Below, one piece after another: positions 49,357-63,777 of a stretch of DNA of 64,000 bases. Made by a program: the position numbers and the translations under genes. The stretch is from positions 124,001 through 188,000 of the forward strand of contig NC_066608.1 of the NCBI RefSeq assembly GCF_905475345.1. Reading direction: 5' to 3'. This DNA comes from Vespula vulgaris (taxonomy: Eukaryota > Arthropoda > Insecta > Hymenoptera > Vespidae). The notes beneath the pieces were generated by a model. The model ran no database searches, was not told the origin of the DNA, and was given only the letters and a program-made list of their open reading frames with translations. Positions within the stretch are counted from its first letter, which is position 1. Every line of letters begins with the position of its first letter.

Positions 49357-52300
49357 CGCCCACGTTGTCCGTTCTTCCTTTTTCCTTTTCTTTTCAGCCG
49401 GTACGTTCCTCCCTCGATGTTACAGCTTCGAACGCGCTGAAAAAACGTCTTGAAATCTTCTCGCTCGACGTTAAAGCAGAACGATTCTTTCGGAAAAGAT
49501 TAGAAGTAAGATCGAGAGAGAGAGAGTAGATCGAATCGCAGTTTCCGTCGTGGAAACCTAGCAGGCGATAGAGAAAAGACATTTCCATATAGGAATATAC
49601 GGGTTTGACTATTTTCGAAACGGAGAAACTGTAAAACGAGCAGGAAAAACGTATACGTTATGACCGATTACCTAAATCGTCGAGGAAAAAGTATAAGGAA
49701 AAAGCGAGGAAGGGCTATTCTCTCTTTCGTAAATATTAATACGAGGTCCGACCATTTTCGCTGGACGCATTACGCGGATCCTTCGTTTTTTTCCCATCGG
49801 AGCGGAACGCGTTACGGAAAAGTACGTTTGGACTCGGGAGGGCGCAAACAAATCCTACGTTCTCGGCTCTCCTGGGAGAGCCCACCCTTATTTTCCGTCC
49901 GTATACGTCCACGTTCACGGTTTTCTCGCGTCCGACATTCGTTTTGCCCTTCTCTCTTACATTCTCTTCTCCCTTTGCGATTTGTTGCGTGGGCATTTTC
50001 GATAGACGCCTCGCGACTCTTTTCTCCGGATCGAGAATGAATAATTTCTTTCGTTTCGTCCCGTGCACATACACCAGACCCTTTCGAAGATATCTCGAAT
50101 GTCGTCGATATCGTAAAAACGACCTTTATTTTTTCTCTTCCACCTACGTTTTTTCCCCATATTTCGTCCACCGAGTTCGAACCGAATCGGACATCGTTCG
50201 TTTAAGAACTTAACGATGGGGGTACGAGAAAGCCAAGATGGCGAGCGAGGAGGAAGGAATAATTGAAAGTAATAAACATAAATCAGTGCTTTCCTTCCGT
50301 GCGATTTGGAAAGTCTAGCCATTAGGGAGCGTCGCTAATCGCAATTTTCGGAAAATTCAACCACAAGCGGAAAGATGTGAGGCGGTCTCTGTAATAAAAG
50401 CCCACTGAGAGAGAAGCGTAGAGAGAGAGAGAGAGAGAGGCAGAACTTGTGGTACCGTCGCACGTGTTCGCAAAATGTTCTCGGTATATGGCCAACGGTG
50501 GTTACGCGCACACACGTTGTTCTTTAGCGTGCGCGGCCAATGTGTGTCGGTACGTCGAGCTACAGAGGAAGAGAGAGAGAGAGAAAGAAGGAAAGAAGGA
50601 AAAAAAGAGCGAGGGTGGTTGCTATAGCAAACATACGTGTTGGTGTCACACGTACGAACGAGACTCGCAACGAACGTCGTTTTTCTCACCCTCGGTGACC
50701 CACGCCGCGTAGAAATATGCCAGCATTGTCGCAATTAGTTGTGTGCCGCCAAAAAGAGGAATGCGGAATATTCACTCCCAACCCTTCTTCTTTCTCTTCC
50801 TTTTCGCCTTCTCTCCCTATCGCCCATTCTTTCTTTCTTCTTCGTCCGTTCGAGCAGAGAGAGAGGGGGGGGGGGCAGAAAGGATTTAAAGGTAAAATTC
50901 GCCAAGATTTTCGATCGACGTAGAAATCGTACGGATAAAAAACGAAGGTACGCGTATAATTTATATTAAGGTGGCTTTACGGATCAAGGACAAGTATCTT
51001 TTTACGTTATCGATTGGGATCTGGCACAGCCTTCTCACTGATTACAAGAACGGACGTTACGCTCACAAAGGAATTCCCGATAGTTTCGGAGAAAGTCCCA
51101 ATTAGGGTGGTCCAACGTCGAGCTGCGTTAGTCTTGAACGATTTTCCAAAGGAAGATCTGGATCGGAACTCGATGAACCGAGTACTAATCCTTCGTGGCA
51201 CCTGAACAAACAGCGACTAAAGGAAACGACGTACCGTCGTTGCTACGTCGATATACGTTTGTGCCTTGGACACGTCCGAGAAAACCCTTTGAGAAGAGCA
51301 AACATTTTTGCAAAGAATTATAACAAAGGTCCGTAATTAACGAAACCCATAAGAAGAACGGCAAACTATTTCTGAAAAAGGAAGAAAAGGAAAAGGAAAG
51401 GGGAAAAGAAAAATCTTTCTATCCGAGAAGCTTATCGGTGAAGCTCGTTACGTTGTCGTTTTATCTCGCGAGCTCGGGCACGATAGCTTCCAGAGAGAAG
51501 GAAAGGAGGGTAAGTTGGAAGAGTCCAGTCTCGGAAGGTGGTAGTGGACGAAGTATGCGGCTATCGATCACCGGTCCAGCCCTGCGGGCGATGGTCTCCT
51601 CGCAAACTCGCTCGGCCCCTTCCCACTTTGTCCTCTTCGCCCTCTTCGCCCTCTTCGCCCTCTTATCCTCATCCCCTCGAGTTACACTACCGAATTTACC
51701 TAACGTAGGCGCGCCAGAGAGATATAGTCTCTTCCTTCTCTTCCTCGTTCCGTCCTTCCTCGTCTTTCTTCCTTCCTGCTCTTACCAACCTCCGTCGTTC
51801 TCTCCCTCTCTCGTCTGGGTTGCGACTCCCTTCGACGCCGCTTCTCTCCACTGGTGCCAACATCTCCATAGCTCTGGACCCTTTGAGAGCTCTCCTCGAA
51901 GAGGCCTAGGCAAGGAGCGAGGGCAGAGGGAGGGAGGGGGGAATGTCAGAGGCCGAAGGAGAGGAATATCGAGGGAGTAAGAGAGACAGCTTGTTATGGA
52001 CGTGATGGACCCTCCGTTCGTCGTACCTTCGGGCAAGACGAAGAGGCAGGAAAGGAGGAGAGGGAAGAGAGAAGCTTTTAGAGCTTGGAATATTCAGGAG
52101 ACGAAGCTTGGACAAGCGAAACACATCCCTACCACGCGTAGCTGGAGCATATCGACGCGCTATCTCTTCCTTCGCCGTCACACGCCGGATATCGAATTGA
52201 CAGGACGAAAGCAGCAGCTCGAACTTTTGCTCTCCGAACTACGCCTTAGCCCTGCCCCTCCGCCTCGCGCCGGTGTCGTTTTTACGATCAAGGAAGAAGT

Positions 52301-53531
52301 AATATCGATTATTGCGCGATTTCGAGGAGTAATCGGTATCGGAGCGATAGGACGGGACCTTTTCTTATCTAAATTTCCGAAATGTCACGTTACGCCGATT
52401 GGAAAGATTCATTAGGAACGCTTCGCATTTCCCATTTGCAGTTGACGTAACGTGAAATTAGCAGAAAATTAATAGAATAACGGGTCGGGGTACGGTGGGA
52501 AGGGGGAAGGAGCGGGAAGGAAGGTGGGCCGGGGAGAAAGGTTTGGAAGGAGAAGGGCCGTCGTTAGATTTGACATATTTCGTTCCATAAGCGTATTCGA
52601 GAGACGACGGAGGGTGCGTGCTCGCGAAAGCCAAGCGTCTTTTGATTTCGTATTCAGAGAACGTGGCTGTCTAGCAGCAGGACAACGGGTCCTGGAAGGA
52701 CCTCTCGGCAATCAGCGGTGGTCCGCAGGCACTGTTTGTCTTTGCGCGTGATTGGCGCCTTGCTTTGCCGTTCTTGTTGGTCTACCATCCGGGCCGCCTT
52801 CCTTCGTGCTCTGTTATATGCGAATGTTTATTGACGTTTTCCTTCAACGGCGGACCTACGTGAATCGTCGTTCACGACGTATCTATAGATCCGCTCGAAA
52901 AATATCGTCGAGGAAAAATATCGGAGAAGAGAATTACAAAAAGAGAATATACCAATCATTCCGATCGGCGAACGCTTCGAAACGTTCCGACCTGAAAAAT
53001 ATCCGCGAAACGTTTCGTTCTCCCGCCTAGCCTCTCCGCAATTCCTTATCAAATTTCCTATCGAATAATGTCGAACGTATCGATCGAAATTTAACGAGAC
53101 GATCGATAAAAGTATCCCCGGCAGCTCGTTTTTGCTCGACTCGGAACGAGCTTCGTTTCCATGCGCGAGGTTTCCTCGCTTCGCAATGCTACGATCTACA
53201 CGCGCTAGAAATTTGGCCGCATACAGTATCTCTCGCTGTTTCTTGTGCCCTGTGCCTTAGCCGTGTGTGTGCGAGCGCGCGCGTGTGTGCGTGTGTGTGT
53301 GTGTGTGTCGAGAAAATACGAGGGTGCACGTGTGCGTGCGCTCGCGCGATATGAGGTCCTGTAGGAATTCACTGGCGGGCGTAAATTCTCTCGTGCTCCC
53401 TTCTCCTTCTTCTTCTCTTCTCTCTGCCTCTCTATCTCTCTCTTGCACCTTTACGTATCTTCCCTTCGGATGGACTTTAGAATCCACCCCTTAGCCAGCC
53501 ATTTCATCTTTCTCTCTCTCCCTCTCTCTCT

Positions 53532-53572
<41 letters not shown>

Positions 53573-53700
53573 CATCGCTCGCTGCCGCCTCCAGCGACAA
53601 CATTCTGCAGTCCAACGAGGGTGACCACCCCTCTGTGAGCAACGAGCCGAGCACAGTGACGCTCAAAGTCGAACTCCTCCGATATAGACCGTCGCGATAA
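43901..53700. other. Non-coding, CpG-rich with microsatellites; no gene recognised
   Basis: Contains (CT)n at 44827-44851, (GA)n at 48732-48779, (CT)n at 49311-49352, a TTCGCCCTC triplication near 51634-51660, (GT)n at 53265-53308 and (CT)n at 53502-53570. A 139-codon ATG-initiated frame at 51996-52415 is not low-complexity but matches nothing I know. Confidence 0.55.
48732..48779. repeat. (GA)n microsatellite
   Basis: About 24 uninterrupted GA units. Confidence 0.92.
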
Positions 53701-56700
53701 AAGATTTACTTTTTCGAGTAAACTTAAACTACTCCATAAAATGCGGTCTTTTGGTAAAGACGAAGCTTTCGATTCTTTATGGCATCTTCAAGGATCGATG
53801 CGTCTCGATCAATTCGTCGACTTTACGATCGTTCGAAGTATCGAAGCTCGCTTTGTTCGATATTTCGTTGCTTTTTAAATACGACGTAATCAAACGGTAA
53901 GGTCATCGGAAAAATGTTTCGTAGGAATTTTTGTTACGTTAGGAGGAGAAACGAGGTCGGAGAACATCCTGAGCTCGGTAAGTGGCGTATGGAGATATCC
54001 AGAGGGCGTTGGATAGCTCGCGAGGGTGCCACGAATGGAGTAAGAGAGAGAGAGAGAGAGAGAGAGATGAAAGAGCGGGTAGATTTAGAGAGGGAGAAGA
54101 AGCGAGGGGTGATCACCGATAGAAGGTGATATAGGGAAACCGAGGAAGAGAGAGATAGCGTCGTGAGAAGAGAAAATGAGATACGTGGACAAGAAGATGA
54201 CTTTCCTCCGGACCGAACCCCCTTTTTCTTGCAGCCTCTATACGTTAATACCGCGGGAAATTCGACTATCGATCTACCTTTAGAAATAGAACTCGAGATT
54301 AAAGAGTCGTTGACGTAGTCGAGCGACGCGGGAAATAATTCTATCGAAAAAAGTCGTGGAATCTCGCGAGTACGTATGGCCGCGGAAGGATCGTTTTAAA
54401 ATCGTAAACTTTTTTGAAGGAAATGGAACGCAAACGTCGTTAGATCTCGAGTCGGACCGTGGCCAGATTCGAGTCGATTCCACGCTCGAACGACGGACGT
54501 CCAACTTTTGCTCCCGGCCAATTCCTAGCGGTCCCGCGACGTCCTTGAGCGCTCTCGTTCGTTAATAATGCAGGAAGCCACTGTGTCACTGTGTCAATTC
54601 CTCTTTGCTTGGACAACTCCTGACAAGCTTGTAACGCTTTCCGCCCTAACGGACTAACGTCGTCGATCTTTCATGAGTTTCGAATAATTACGAGCGTTAA
54701 GTGTCTCCTAACGATTTTTCGTTTAAAGAGAACGATCCGAAAAGGAGAAAAATGTGAAACGTTTCAAGCGACAAATTGTTACAGTTTAATCACGAGATGG
54801 ACTAAAACGAATCGTTTCGTCCTTTTTTTTTTATTATCGGAAGAGATCGTTGCTTCCGTTCAACGAATGCAAAAGACTCGCGATATCAGGAAGAACGCTC
54901 GTCCTTCCGGTCCTTATTTCATCGCGAAAGCTCAGAATTTATTTATCTCACGGCTCAACCTCCAGACGAAATGGCTCCAGGACCCCGTTGTTTGCCCGGG
55001 ACAAAGAAAGCGTTCATTAGGGGAACGCCATTAGCGGCGAACTTCTCCTTCTTCTCCTTCTTCTCCTTCTCCTCCTTCTCCTCCTCCTCCTCCTTTTCCT
55101 CCTTCTCGTCCTCCTTCTCCTCTTCTTCTTCTTCTTCTGCTTCTTCTTCTTGTTCTCGTTCTTGTTCTTCTTGGCTCGTCTCTTCGAGGAATGCGACTGC
55201 GAAGCAGGAGAGCGCGAGGTCCTACGGACTTGGTAAATGAGTTCCGTACGTTTTGTGACACGCTTATCTCGAATCGTGACGAGCAAAGTGCGTCCGTTTA
55301 CCTTCACCCTTTCTACCTTTTCGTTAGCGATCGCAGCAAAGTTTCAACGACGAGCGTACGGATAATCGATTAAGGTCGAAATATAATGGAATACGAGTAA
55401 CGTGGAAACTCGATCGAGTCGTCAAAGAGGAGGAAAGGAGGAGGAAAAGAGTTGAGCGAAGAGGCGAGGTCGCTGAAGAGAAGGACACGATTTCGCCTTT
55501 ACTCGCGGTAAAGATAACAAGTATTCGTAGTCGGATAAAAGAATTCCACGGATACTTGGCATCGAATCCCGAAGACGCGAAGACCGCGTTCGACGTCGAT
55601 CGGCATAATTTACGACGTCGACGTAGCGTTATCGCGCGATTCTGATCAGCGGCGTGGAGACTCGGTGCTCTCGCGATGCAAAAACCACGCGAGATCTCGA
55701 GGTCGTTACTCGCGTGGAGTAATGAGGGACTATCGAAAGCAGAAACGGCGAGGTAGAAAGGCGAGATCGCACGCGTTGCACGTGCTTGCCGTTCTGATCA
55801 CTCATTAGTTAGGTCTGGCCGCGGCCGAGCACCAAGGAGGAGGAAATCGTCGACGGAATCTCCGAGTGGCGAACGAAAAACGATTCGGACGGTCGCTCGA
55901 AAGCGTTTCGCGTTTCTGCGCCGATCCACCGAGGGAAAGACTTGGTGAAAACGGGCGCCGCGACGGCGAGCTGGAAGGAAGAGCGAGCGAAACAAAAGGA
56001 ACTAAAAGTAAGCCGGTCCTTTAATTTCCAATGATCGATAGTCGCTCGAAAGGCAGGTGGGACGGTATTCAAGGCATTACTCTCGCAAGGAGTTTCGGAT
56101 TTCGTCTACCTGTCGGTTCCAAGGCGATCGTTCGAAACAAGTGCGCGCTCGTTTTTCGACAAAACCATTCGACTATACCTACGACTCGGTGAACACCTCC
56201 TCGCTGCGGGAGACTACGGACTCTGCGAGTAATGCAAGCAGCCGACACGCCCCCTCCCATCGTTTAAAGATCTCGCTCGAAGATACGCTTCGACCCGGTT
56301 AGATTCGTTTTCGAAAGGACTACGCAATTAACGTCTTCTTTCATTTGTCTTCCGCCGTTAATCCCGTTTCCGAGAGAGAAGGCGAAAGGGAGGTTCGCTG
56401 TCGCGCGTTTCGCGCACGAGTATCGGGGAATTTCCATTGGATATCGGACAAGCGGGTGTTATCGGGTAGACGCGCGCGCATCGCGTAGATTTAAAAAATG
56501 ATGAATAATTAAGGGAGGAAAATGGTTTTCTCTGAAAACTTTACGCCGAGACCCATCCAACGGTGATGGCCAGGATAGACGTTTTTCGTGCTTCGCCGCG
56601 CGTCCTTTTCGTTCCGTCTTCGAATCACGTGGGTGGAGCAGAGCACCGAACTGACGTTGACTGACGTCCGACAGGCGTTTCCCATTATTTTGAATAGTAG

Positions 56701-57611
56701 AAAATCGACGAGTCCCGCGCACCCGTCGTGGAACAATACCTTCCCCTTCGTGGAAGACAATTTCGGTGTCGGTACAAACGATACTCCTCTTATTATTCTT
56801 TTTATCGGCGAGAAAAACGAGAACGTCTTTGACTCTAATGGGATGCACCAAAGACGATGTATCGTGTCGAGACGTAGAAAAATATATACGTTATCGCGGA
56901 TTCGAAGACACAAACGGCGGAAAGGCGAGCGATCTTTGGGAGAAAAGCGACTATGCGTCATCTCGGCCACCGAGCGCCTTCGAAGGCGTTTGGATCGGGT
57001 GGTCCCTCGACGTAAATCGTTCTCGTTCGCTCGCCCGATAAATCCTGCGAGCTGTCCCTATCGAATTTAACGGGGTATTTTTCGCCTACTCGTTTCGCCG
57101 ACTCGATACGACTCCTCGATTTCGACTCAATTTTTTCCTCCAGTTTTTTCTCGGTAAGCATCGGCCGTGGAAAATGTGGTCTCCTTCTGGTCTCTCTCGC
57201 CGTCGAGAGTAGCATTTTTTCTCTTTGAAAAATAAATCCGAAACCGCTTTCGTCCACGTTCTCGAGCATCACGTACCGCCACCGCTCGAGCCAGTACATA
57301 TATTTCTTCTATTGTCTAGTCCCCAGAGTTTCCTATTGTTTCTAGAAATTTATCGCTTCACGGGAAGTTTGGCCACGCAGAAGCGGGTGCTTTCATCTCG
57401 AGAAAAGAAGGGCGCGGACTAACCTTCGAGAGAGAGGGGGAGGGGAGAGGGGGAGGGGAAAGATAAGCGTAGGGTGGGGGAGATAGATCCGAGGATGAGC
57501 GAGAGCGCGCGCGCTCGCCGCCCGATAATTAGTACCTCTACGAAATTATTTATGCCCGGAATAAATCAGAGGAAAGCTTAATTGCTTTTCTCTTTTGCCG
57601 GGCTACGATGC

Positions 57612-57613
57612 CG

Positions 57614-57645
<32 letters not shown>

Positions 57646-57647
57646 TG
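57612..57647. repeat. (GTGC)n tetranucleotide repeat
   Basis: Nine GTGC units next to GC-rich sequence. Confidence 0.9.
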
Positions 57648-60411
57648 GCCGAGCGCGCGCGGGCTAGACCGCTTCTTTTTCTCTCTTTAACGCTCTAACG
57701 ATAAAAGCCGCATCGAACGCATCGAACGTATCGATTAATCGATTAATCGAGGAAATCGACGTCGTCTCGAACGAGATGACAAAGAGCCTCGTCTCGTCGG
57801 CGCGTCGTCGCGTCGGTTCGAATCGACTAGCGATAATCTTTATTCGAGATAGCGAGGTAGGAGCCGCTACGCGTGGGCGCGAGCGTCGTTCGTCGCTCCA
57901 TTTGCGGACAGACCGATATAACGAGAGTCGCGATAGAAGCGTCACGGTGGAGATTCGTGCGAGGAGAACGCTTATAGTTTCTTCTCTTATCGACGTTGCG
58001 TCTCTTTCGCGTGGCAGACCGAACGCTCGACGCCTTCTCGACGGAGATATAATATTATGCGAGAAATCTCTCCGAGTGTAAACGCGTCCGTGGGAGAAGG
58101 TATATTACCTTAAAGACGAAAGGAGATCTTTCGTTAAACGCTCGTCAAAGCGAACACGAATCGTTTTTACTTTCCGTTTCGTTTATCGACATTAATGAAG
58201 CATTCCCTCTCCTCCTCCCCCGCCGTATTTCCATAGCATGTAATCATCGGTCATAAAGATGCTCGCGGAGGAGAGCATATTTGTGAAACCGCAAGGAACG
58301 AGGTAGAGAAAGAAAAATAATAAGGAGACGAGATAAATAAGAAAGAGAGGGGTGGGAGGGAGAGAGGGAGAGAGAGAGAGAGAGAGGTGATCGTCCACGA
58401 CAGAAAGGTCAATTTACATTCCACGAGAACGATTTTATTTCGAAAACTAAAAGGAAGACGTCCGGAGAGATGGTTTACGTCGTTCCTTCTCGTTCCGTGA
58501 CGAGACGAAAGGAGGAGAGAAACGACGATGGAAAGGGAAGTGAAAGGTCGAGGAGGAAGGGAGCGAGGCTAGGAGCGAGAGAGAGGGGGAGAGAGCTGGA
58601 GAGAGGCGAGGAACGCCGACTGGAAAGTCCAAGGGAGAAGAGGGACAAAGAGAGAGCGGGGGAGGCTTTGGCAACAGGTTTCACCCCCGTGAAAAGCCCT
58701 ACTCTTTGCTAGCTCCCCGCTTCTTCTTCTTCTTCTTCTTCTTCTTCTTCTTCCTCCTCCTCCTCTTCCTCCTCCTCCACCTCTTCTTCTGCCTCTACCA
58801 TCGCCTCTTCCTCGACGTCTTTTTCTCTACGTGCTTTTCGAAAAACGTTCGAGTTTCCAGCGAGGAAAAAGCGTTCCCGCGGGAAGACGAGCTCCGTCTC
58901 CGATCCTACGCTCTCCCGCGCTCTCCTCCTCGCTCCTCTCTCCACCGTCTCGTCGCTCGGCCATCCACCGGCGCGTTTTGCGGGAAACCGGTTTTGTCCT
59001 ACGTTAAATTACAAGACGCTCTCGCTCTCTCGTGCTCTCACGTTTTTCTCCTCTTGTGTCTTCCTTCCTCCTCTCCCTTCGCCTCTCCCGTTCCTCTCAG
59101 AAAACACGCACTCACGCGGGTGCGTCGAAAAATTCGGCTCTTGTTTTCCAAGGAGCTTAACGAAAACGGACTCCGTTCGAGGAACGGGGAGCCTGCTCGT
59201 TTCCTTTTCTTCTTCTTTTTCGCAGGGGCAACGATAGATAACCTACCCACGGTAGAATGAAATTTTGTAACTCCGTGTTATTTTCGTAGCAACGGACTCG
59301 TCGCACCACCAACGTAAAAAGGAAGGAAAAAAATGGCCGACCAGGACGTCCTTTTCGCTCTCGTTGATTGCCGAACAATGCGAGTGCACCCTTTTAAAGA
59401 CTCTCGAAAAAAGATCGAGCCAGAGAGAGAGAGAGAGGGAACTTTAAAAAAAGAATGGAAGCGAGAAGAAAATCGAAGCCGACATTGTGGAAGCCTCCGT
59501 TACAAGGTCGTAACTCAGGCACTTTAGAGTTTCTCGGTTCGTGGTACGCCCTTAGGCGTCCTTTTCAGAAAAAATAAATCTTCCGTTCCGAGAATTTCAC
59601 GTAGACCAGGGCGGGAACTGTGGTGGTGTTCGGCGCTCGAGTCGCGGAACGAGTCGGCACCCCCGCATCCGAAGAATGGACTCGTCCAAGGGGGGGAAGC
59701 GAGCAAGAAAGAGACGGAAAGGAAGAGGGACGAGGGAGGGGGCAGGGGGGAGAGGCTGAGTCGGGGGAAGAGAAAAGAGAGAGCGGTGGCTAGTTCAAAC
59801 CATCCCCCTTCTCTTCCCTCCCTTTGTCACGGCTTTCCTCCTAGCTTCGCCAAGGCCATCGGAAATTTTTCGGAAGCTTTACAAAGGAAGACTTTCCTAG
59901 AGACGTGCGAGCCAAGAAAAATACCTACGGAGATGCGAAAAAAAACCTACGAAGCTTCTACTTTGTAATAAAAACATTAGAAATACGCGATTCGAGAGTA
60001 CTTAGGGATACGAATGGGACACGAGAGCGCGGCTAGTAATCGAATTACGCTACGCTCGAAACGGACGAAAAGAGATTCGATCGCGAGGACGGAGAAAAGA
60101 AAGGAGAGTGGAATCGGGGAGTGACATGTTCAAGGACGCACGCGCATTTTCGTCGAAGCCTTTGTCCGGAAAAATCCCTCGATCTCCGATTACAGCCTCG
60201 CATTTTCCTTCCTCGAAGATCTCCTGAGAGTAGTCGTAGTTTCTCTCGTAGAAGAGCATGGCGATCAAAGCTCCGCACGGAGAAGAACGTCGAAGCGGGA
60301 GGACGGCCCGGAAAGAGCGACCATGTTAAAAGAAGCGAGAAGATGAGCGAGATACGGAGCTCGTGGAACGAGCGACAAGCTGCGACGAGCGTCGACGTAG
60401 AGAAAGCGCGC

Positions 60412-60448
<37 letters not shown>

Positions 60449-60790
60449 AGAGAAGAAAGACTCATAGTCGTCGTTCTCCAGTGAAGCGTTTCGCGAGTTG
60501 GAATCCGAGTCGACGTCTCGACAAAAGCTGCGAGAGCTCGGGAACCGGTGTACCGGGAAATTTGAAAGATAGTCCCACCCTCCTTCTCTTTTCACTCTCC
60601 TTCTCTCGCTCTCTATCTCTATCTCCATCTCGATCTATCTCTAGCTTCAGCTCTCTACCACAAGGTTTTCCTTCCTCCATTTTTCTCGGCATTCTAGACA
60701 CGGCGAATTTCCGAGCGAGTCGCGCGCACTTGGAGAGACCCGAGAGTGCCCTCACAATCGTTGCATTGTAGTGGTATAGGCAGTGCGAGG

Positions 60791-60825
<35 letters not shown>

Positions 60826-62937
60826 CAAGACGGCACCGTGATGCACCTCGGAGAATAATATTTACTTCCGGTGCGAGAATCGGCCGAAACGAGTCGCATC
60901 CGGCGTACCTCTTTCCTTCTCGCTCTCTCTTTTTCGAAGCAACTTTTCCTCCATTGTAATCGGAGACTCCCTTTAAATATCCACCGGCCGTCTTTCGTTT
61001 TTCCTCGCTCCTTCCGCCTTTCCTTCTCTCGTTTCCCCGGAAACGCGAGCTCTCCGTGCCGCGCTAGCAAAGCCTCCGCCTTTTTTCTTCAACTCTTTTC
61101 CAAGCGTTAACGAGACTCGCAGAGTGCCGAGTATCGAATAAAAAAAGGAAAGAGAAGGGGAGTGGAGTGGAGTGGGGAGGAGGGGAAGAAAAGAAAAAAT
61201 TGCAGTTTGGCATTGACGAGAGGCGCCCACGACGCGAAGGCTCTCGCGGAAGAAAGAGCGAAAATTATACGTTCCAGCTTTAATCCGATTTTATCGAGGA
61301 AAGGGCAGGGGCCATGGCCCGCAAATTACGCCTCAATGACGTCCTCCTCTTTCCGACCACCTTCGGCGTTCCTCTACCAACCCCCTTTTTTCCTTTTCTT
61401 TGAATCACCTTCGACGTCCGCGGGGTGCGATGATCGTTGCTCTCCTTTCGTCTACCCCCCGGCTAGAAATATCGACTGATGTACTTTTCGAGAAATTCGA
61501 TATCCGTCGAGAGACGAGAAGAAAAAATAACGTTATGCTAATATTACAAACGAATCGTAAACTCCCTCGGAGGAACGATCTATCGGGTGTATGAGAAATG
61601 GCCGAACTATTACGTACTCGTTATGCTCGCATCTCCTCTTTCGAACGTGCCAAGTGAAAAAGCGTGCCAAGTCGCGCTCGAGGAACGCTCGAGGCGCCGA
61701 GAAAAGAGCCGCGGAACGAATAAAACGCGCGGGCCGAGTTGCAAAATGTTTCTCCGTGCGCTACGAAGCCCATTACGAACCGTAGAAAATGACTAGACCG
61801 CGTAATCGTAATGCGATCGTAATGCAAACGTAAATGACTTGATCTTCGGCGACGGCGAGCGCTCTCCTTGTAGCGAGATAAGCCGCGCTCATTACGCGAA
61901 ATTAGCGATAATCGCGAGAGTTGCGCGCGATCATTTCTACTGGTATCGAGTCGAAGAGACGCACCCTGCCTCGTCCTATGCTTGTCCGATGTAAAGCGAA
62001 ACGATAACGAGGCGGACCGAGCTCGTTGATTTTACAGCTTCTTCGGAGGATACGGAGTATCGGTTTAATTTAATTTTCGTCCGATCGATGTACGCGTAAC
62101 GAGATAGAATCGAAGCGAGGAGAAGCAGCTTGCTAGAACAGCTAGAAGACGAAAGTAGACGACGAGCATCGACCGTGTGGACCACGTGTTATTTGTGGCC
62201 GTACGTTTTTAGGCCGGTTAGTAAGACACGGAGAGCCGAAGAAAGGGAGATGAAAGATTCTCCGCAAGAAAAAGAGAGGGCGAAAGAAAGAAAGAAGCTG
62301 AGAGAGACCTTGGGGCACCGTTAGTGGAACCTATACAAACAGGGCCCCGCTGAAAAGCAAATATTTTGTTGTGATGCAAGAATTCACAACATTAATGGAC
62401 CGTCTCGAACTTGCAGCTACGTTATGCGATTAGTATTTCCTAGAAACTGAATTTAGTTTCTTCATTTTTTTCTTTCTTCGACGCTACGAAAAAAAAGAAG
62501 ATAGCGGCCAGAATATCGTAGAAACTCTTAATAAGGAACTATTTGCGGTCGTGCTTCAAAATTTAATCGAACGGGGAGACGGATGTCGAGAAATTACAAA
62601 TTGTTAAATCTTTGCGTACGTACCTACGTACAATACATACGTACGTAAGTGGCACGGAAGACGAATAGCGGGTTCTCTCTTTGGCGAGAGTCAATTAAAT
62701 TCGTGCAGGAAAGCAATTTACAAAAGCGAATCGCACAGAAATTATCCGGCGACATGATATCGCGAGGGAGATGAGGAATTTTTAAGGGGATTTTACGGGA
62801 ACGAGAACGCTCGCGGGACAATCGAGTTCTCTTCCTCCGCTTCGTTCTCTCTCTCTCTCTCTCTCGTTTTACGTTGGTACTACGAATCACGCGTTCCAAA
62901 CCACCTTCGCAAACCTCCTCATTATCCTCGTTCTTTC

Positions 62938-62940
<3 letters not shown>

Positions 62941-62993
<53 letters not shown>
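62941..62993. repeat. (GA)n microsatellite, longest perfect GA run noted
   Basis: About 26 uninterrupted GA units. Confidence 0.92.
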
Positions 62994-62996
<3 letters not shown>

Positions 62997-63746
62997 AGGC
63001 TGCCACTCCGCGATTCTCCCTTCTTTCGATTCGTCCTCCGAGACGCGACTTTGGGCTAGCGAATTCGCCACGTTCGTCTCGATACCGCCGTGTCTACTCC
63101 TTCTCCGTCCTCTCCACGTCCTTAGACGATCAAATCGAACGAAAAATTTATTCCAACGGGATTCGCGTTCGATTAGAGAGGTCTCCCGATTGATGTCCGT
63201 TTTACTTTGGAGTTTAAGAACTTTCGAAATTCGCTGACCGATTAAAGGGCCGACTTGGGAGGAATCGAGAAAGATGACAAGGCTCGATACACCCTAATCG
63301 CAAGAGAAACTCGCAAGCTTGGCTTACGAGTCGCCCCGGAATATTCATTAGAAGGGCCTGCCGATTCCAAGGCGATTTAATTACGCGCGTCCACCTTTCA
63401 TTAATTCGATCGATCCTGCGAACCCGATCAAGCACGAAGCCCCCTGATTCCATTCGTTCGACTCTCCCTTACGCATCCCTTTCGGCGATAACGATTCGAC
63501 GAAGAACTTTTCCTAGTACACGGTTCTACGATTTCATCCCGCGAATCGTTTTACGTACTTCAAACGCGCTCGATACCTTCAATCTCGACAAATCGAAATT
63601 AAATCTTGCGTAAAATTTACATTCTTTGTTTTACGTCGCGCGACGTAAAATCCTTTCGACGAAATAATCCTATTTCCAAGAGAATCGCTTCGTTTTACGT
63701 TGCACAACTTATTGGATTTGCTGCATGCGTAGCAAATGCGGAGAAA

Positions 63747-63777
<31 letters not shown>

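Noticed and set aside
51438..51980. 180-codon ORF with an LFALFALFAL segment
   Set aside because: The hydrophobic run comes from a TTCGCCCTC triplication. Much of the ORF is stop-poor CT-rich sequence, and the product is not recognised.
35311..56112. CAGGTAG (Zelda-type) sites at 48952 (+), 35311 (-) and 56106 (-), suggesting autoregulation
   Set aside because: About eight matches to a given heptamer are expected by chance on both strands of 64 kb. The ones found are fewer, and none lies in the presumed promoter. TAGGTAA at 25946 is a weak variant only.
57790..57830. tRNA-like B box (GGTTCGAATCG)
   Set aside because: No matching A box, acceptor stem or anticodon arm can be folded around it.
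60121..61070. Overlapping ORFs of 216 (plus) and 202 (minus) codons
   Set aside because: Both run through GA and CT repeats that lack stops on either strand. They overlap each other antisense and show no domain.
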